A stretch of DNA of 64,000 nucleotides from Metabacillus fastidiosus NBRC 101226 (lineage in GTDB: Bacteria; Bacillota; Bacilli; Bacillales; Bacillaceae), in NCBI RefSeq assembly GCF_001591625.1, contig NZ_BCVG01000007.1:21486-85485 (forward strand), written 5' to 3'. Shown here in pieces: positions 62,210-64,000 of the stretch. Every line of letters starts with the position of its first letter. The first letter of the stretch is position 1. The notes beneath the pieces are model-generated. The model did no database searches and had not been told where the DNA came from. It saw nothing but the letters and a program-made list of their open reading frames with translations. The translations under genes and the position numbers were made by a program.

Positions 62210-62779
62210 TCAATCAATCCATGTTGTCTTATCTTTAAAATTAGTTCTTTCTATAGGTGCTGCTTCCATATCCGGATAGCCCAGATAAATAAAGCCGAGG
62301 ACTTCTCCCTTCTCCGATAAGCCGAAAAACTCGCTTACCTTCTTTTCATAGCAAATTTTTCCCGTACGCCAAACTGCACCGAGGCCAAGGGCTGTCGCAG
62401 CTAAAAGCATATTTTGGATCGCACTGCTTACTGCTGCATATTCTTCTTTTAAAATCACTTTTGATTCATTACTCGGTTCCACCGCAACTGTAATAATAAC
62501 CGGGGCACGAAGAGGATTTTTCTTTGCTCTTTCGATTTTATCATTATTTCCGCTGCTATCAGAGTCGCCTAGTTCTGCTTTTGTAATATTAGCTAATACT
62601 TCACCAAGCTTCTCTCTGCCATTCTGTCTTAAAACGAAAAAGCGCCATGGCTCTGTACGAAAATGACTCGGTGCATATGTACCGGATTCTAATATTTTTT
62701 CAATCAATTCAGCGGGTACTTCATCCGTTTTTACTCTTCCGATGCTTCTTCTTGATTTAATCGCTTCAAACACATCCAT
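62210..62779 (-). CDS. Nitroreductase-family protein
   Basis: The protein has 189 residues from the ATG at 62779 (MDVFEAIKSRRSIG); a GTG three codons upstream is a possible alternative. The FMN-binding pattern is clear: RRSIG at the N-terminus, GTYAPSHFRTEPWRFFVL and the C-terminal LGLGAVWRTG. These homodimeric flavoproteins use NAD(P)H to reduce nitro compounds, quinones or other electrophiles. The B. subtilis relative with this layout is YfhC. The substrate in the cell is not known. Confidence 0.85.
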   Translation of the reverse strand: MDVFEAIKSRRSIGRVKTDEVPAELIEKILESGTYAPSHFRTEPWRFFVLRQNGREKLGEVLANITKAELGDSDSSGNNDKIERAKKNPLRAPVIITVAVEPSNESKVILKEEYAAVSSAIQNMLLAATALGLGAVWRTGKICYEKKVSEFFGLSEKGEVLGFIYLGYPDMEAAPIERTNFKDKTTWID

Positions 62780-63083
62780 CTTTCTCACTCATTTCTCATT
62801 ATATTTACCTTATTATATGCATAGTTAAAAAATAGAGAAAATAAAATGCTCAAACACATTACATACGAAGTTGAATATCTTGCTTAAACTTTGGAAAAAC
62901 ACTTATAAATATATATGAAAACGAGAGAAGTGACATACCGTTTTAGAAAAATAAGCAAGACCTGCAGTATATCAGAAATCATTGTTATTCTGTTATCTAT
63001 CCATTTTATTACGAATAACCGGGCAGTAAAAACTCCCAAGAGGAGGGAGATATCCAACTGTCCGTCAAACCCGTTTATTATAT

Positions 63084-63698
63084 CTACTGTTCTTTAGAAA
63101 GTGAGAAAAAAGCTGACTTTTTATATAATAAAGCAATCATATTCAGTAAAAACTCAGGTATTCTCTTCGGAAAAAACCTTTTTTCATACAGAGAATAAAA
63201 TGCTCTTTTTAAATCTCTCCATTGTGTACAATCTTTCGTCTGTCTAAATCTTGCCACATCAATTATTTTCATCTGTCCTTCAGATGTAACAATCAAATTA
63301 CGAAGGTGGACATCTGAAGGATTTAATCCTTTTTCTCTCGCTAATGACAGAGCAGCATCTACTTCATTAATAATATCTCTCGTCACTCTAACTCCATTTA
63401 CTAAACATTCAAAAATTGTTTTTCCATCAATATAATCAATAACGAGATAATTTTCTCCATCCTCATACAAGGTAGGGAAATAAGGAGTACCTGCAAGTCT
63501 CTTATATATCATCGCTTCTTCCTTTGCTATTTTGCTTTTGTCAGGATAGAACACTTTCAATGCCTTATTCGTTGAACGTATTTTAAAAACAACAGCACTT
63601 CTACCTGTACCAATCAGCTCTAAACTTGTATCTTGATGATGAACTTTATTTTTATCTGTAAATTTAACACTTTCTGCAAGTTTTTTATAATTTTCCAT
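63084..63698 (-). CDS. Protein kinase-like protein, YrzF-like
   Basis: The protein has 204 residues from the ATG at 63698 (GGGGGAT before it). Kinase-fold elements: glycine loop ELIGTGRSAVVFKIRS, ATP-binding lysine in NKALKVFYP, catalytic loop LNPSDVHLRNLIV (in place of HRDxxxxN) and metal-binding IIDVARF (in place of DFG). This is a shortened, RIO/lipopolysaccharide-kinase-like pattern. It matches the B. subtilis YrzF/YbdM type of small Ser/Thr kinase-like proteins, of which some phosphorylate proteins during sporulation or DNA repair. Activity is plausible because Lys, Asp, Asn and Asp are all present. A cationic peptide gene lies just upstream on the same strand. Confidence 0.78.
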   Translation of the reverse strand: MENYKKLAESVKFTDKNKVHHQDTSLELIGTGRSAVVFKIRSTNKALKVFYPDKSKIAKEEAMIYKRLAGTPYFPTLYEDGENYLVIDYIDGKTIFECLVNGVRVTRDIINEVDAALSLAREKGLNPSDVHLRNLIVTSEGQMKIIDVARFRQTKDCTQWRDLKRAFYSLYEKRFFPKRIPEFLLNMIALLYKKSAFFSLSKEQ

Positions 63699-63774
63699 TA
63701 ACGCATCCCCCTTGACTGGTAAATAATCCTCTCCCCCCCCTACCATTTCAAAGCGGGGCTTTACTATCAAATGA

Positions 63775-63879
63775 CTATTTTCTTCTCTTTTTTATTGTTT
63801 TTATTAATATAGGTAGAGCTTTTTCCTTTAATAATTTCAAACCTTGTTTTTTAATAAACCCTTTTATTATTTTCCCCAT
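63775..63879 (-). CDS. 34-aa strongly cationic amphipathic peptide
   Basis: The ATG at 63877-63879 is preceded by AAAGGAGGTACTTTAAAA, an ideal ribosome binding site. The peptide begins MGKIIKGFIKKQGLKLLKE and ends TIKKRRK. It has 13 Lys/Arg and one Glu, and the hydrophobic residues I, L and F recur every three to four positions, so it should form an amphipathic helix. It has no leader or cysteine. Leaderless bacteriocins and membrane-acting toxins share these traits; so do some small spore or nucleic-acid-binding proteins. It ends 76 bp upstream of the kinase-like gene. I do not recognise the family. Confidence 0.6.
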   Translation of the reverse strand: MGKIIKGFIKKQGLKLLKEKALPILIKTIKKRRK

Positions 63880-63913
63880 TTTTAAAGTACCTCCTTTAAA
63901 TAAAGTGAAACTT

Positions 63914-63949
63914 CCATCAGTAGGGGTTTTTCTTATCTCCTACTGATGG
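63914..63949. repeat. Perfect 11-bp inverted repeat upstream of the cationic peptide gene
   Basis: CCATCAGTAGG (63914-63924) pairs with CCTACTGATGG (63939-63949) around a 14-base pyrimidine-rich loop. It lies 35 bp before the peptide gene. It may terminate a minus-strand gene that enters from the right edge, or control the peptide gene; no T run follows on the minus strand. Confidence 0.5.
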
Positions 63950-64000
63950 TTAGTTAGGGCCCGCATGATACAGGCCACACATACATTGCTCGCGTAAAGT

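Noticed and set aside
62915..63097. 60-residue plus-strand frame between the nitroreductase and kinase genes
   Set aside because: It has no ribosome binding site, basic random-looking composition and overlaps the 3' end of the kinase gene.
63950..64000. Short minus-strand open stretches entering from the right edge (ending near 63950 or 63954)
   Set aside because: Two frames stay open for only 14-17 codons and neither end could be matched to a family; a gene may continue beyond the window but cannot be supported from this sequence.

Overview
This window looks like the chromosome of an AT-rich, spore-forming, motile, aerobic member of the Bacillaceae, a relative of Bacillus subtilis but not that species. 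The evidence is the sporulation gene content (KinD- and KinE-like kinases, a Spo0E-like phosphatase, Spo0M, two alpha/beta SASPs, YjcZ), the SigI/RsgI heat-stress pair, strong GGAGG-type ribosome binding sites, and Firmicutes-type riboswitches (two TPP, one cobalamin, one manganese). No rRNA, tRNA, CRISPR, prophage or insertion sequence was recognised. The content is mostly core chromosomal, not a genomic island.

Left third (1-22 kb). From memory of the B. subtilis map, this is a rearranged version of its ykv-ykr-yko block: end of motB, mhqR-like MarR regulator, kinD-like kinase, spo0E-like gene, ykvA, ogt, kinE, ktrD, ykrK, sspD, rsgI, sigI and ykoY. The mtn methionine-salvage genes that I recall in this part of B. 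subtilis are absent. In their place sit a divergent polysaccharide deacetylase, a B12-binding radical SAM protein, two tiny genes and a pbpC-like penicillin-binding protein. The ykoY gene sits behind a manganese riboswitch. Two intergenic regions, upstream of sigI and between kinE and the radical SAM gene, carry WalR-like boxes (TGTWAH-N5-TGTWAH).

Middle (22-44 kb). This part holds an undecaprenyl-diphosphatase, a HAD phosphatase and a second MarR regulator. These are followed by thiC behind a TPP riboswitch, an LPXTA-type surface protein without a nearby sortase, a VWA lipoprotein and a TetR regulator. A GGDEF-EAL protein and a B. subtilis-type Fnr come next. Then follow a CDF metal exporter, a rhodanese, spo0M, yjcZ beside a broken yjcZ copy, a split CopC/CopD pair and the proline operon proC-proB-proA, which has a consensus CcpA (cre) site upstream.

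Right third (44-64 kb). A response regulator, histidine kinase, LolA-like lipoprotein and small membrane protein form one operon. A TPP-riboswitch-controlled thiamin-salvage operon (ylmB-tenA-thiZ-thiX-thiY) is followed by a chemotaxis receptor and a structured RNA that I read as 6S RNA. B12-independent metE lies behind a cobalamin riboswitch. A BASS transporter, pxpB, pxpC, pxpA and a stand-alone ABC ATPase (YlmA-like) form a probable 5-oxoproline uptake and hydrolysis operon. The right end carries a second SASP gene, a nitroreductase, a small protein kinase-like protein and, just upstream of the kinase, a 34-residue strongly cationic peptide gene with an ideal ribosome binding site.

No wholly new multi-gene system is evident. 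The best leads are the two WalR-like sites, the cationic peptide-kinase pair, the BASS-pxp-ylmA operon, a nested inverted-repeat leader upstream of spo0M, and several small genes with good ribosome binding sites.
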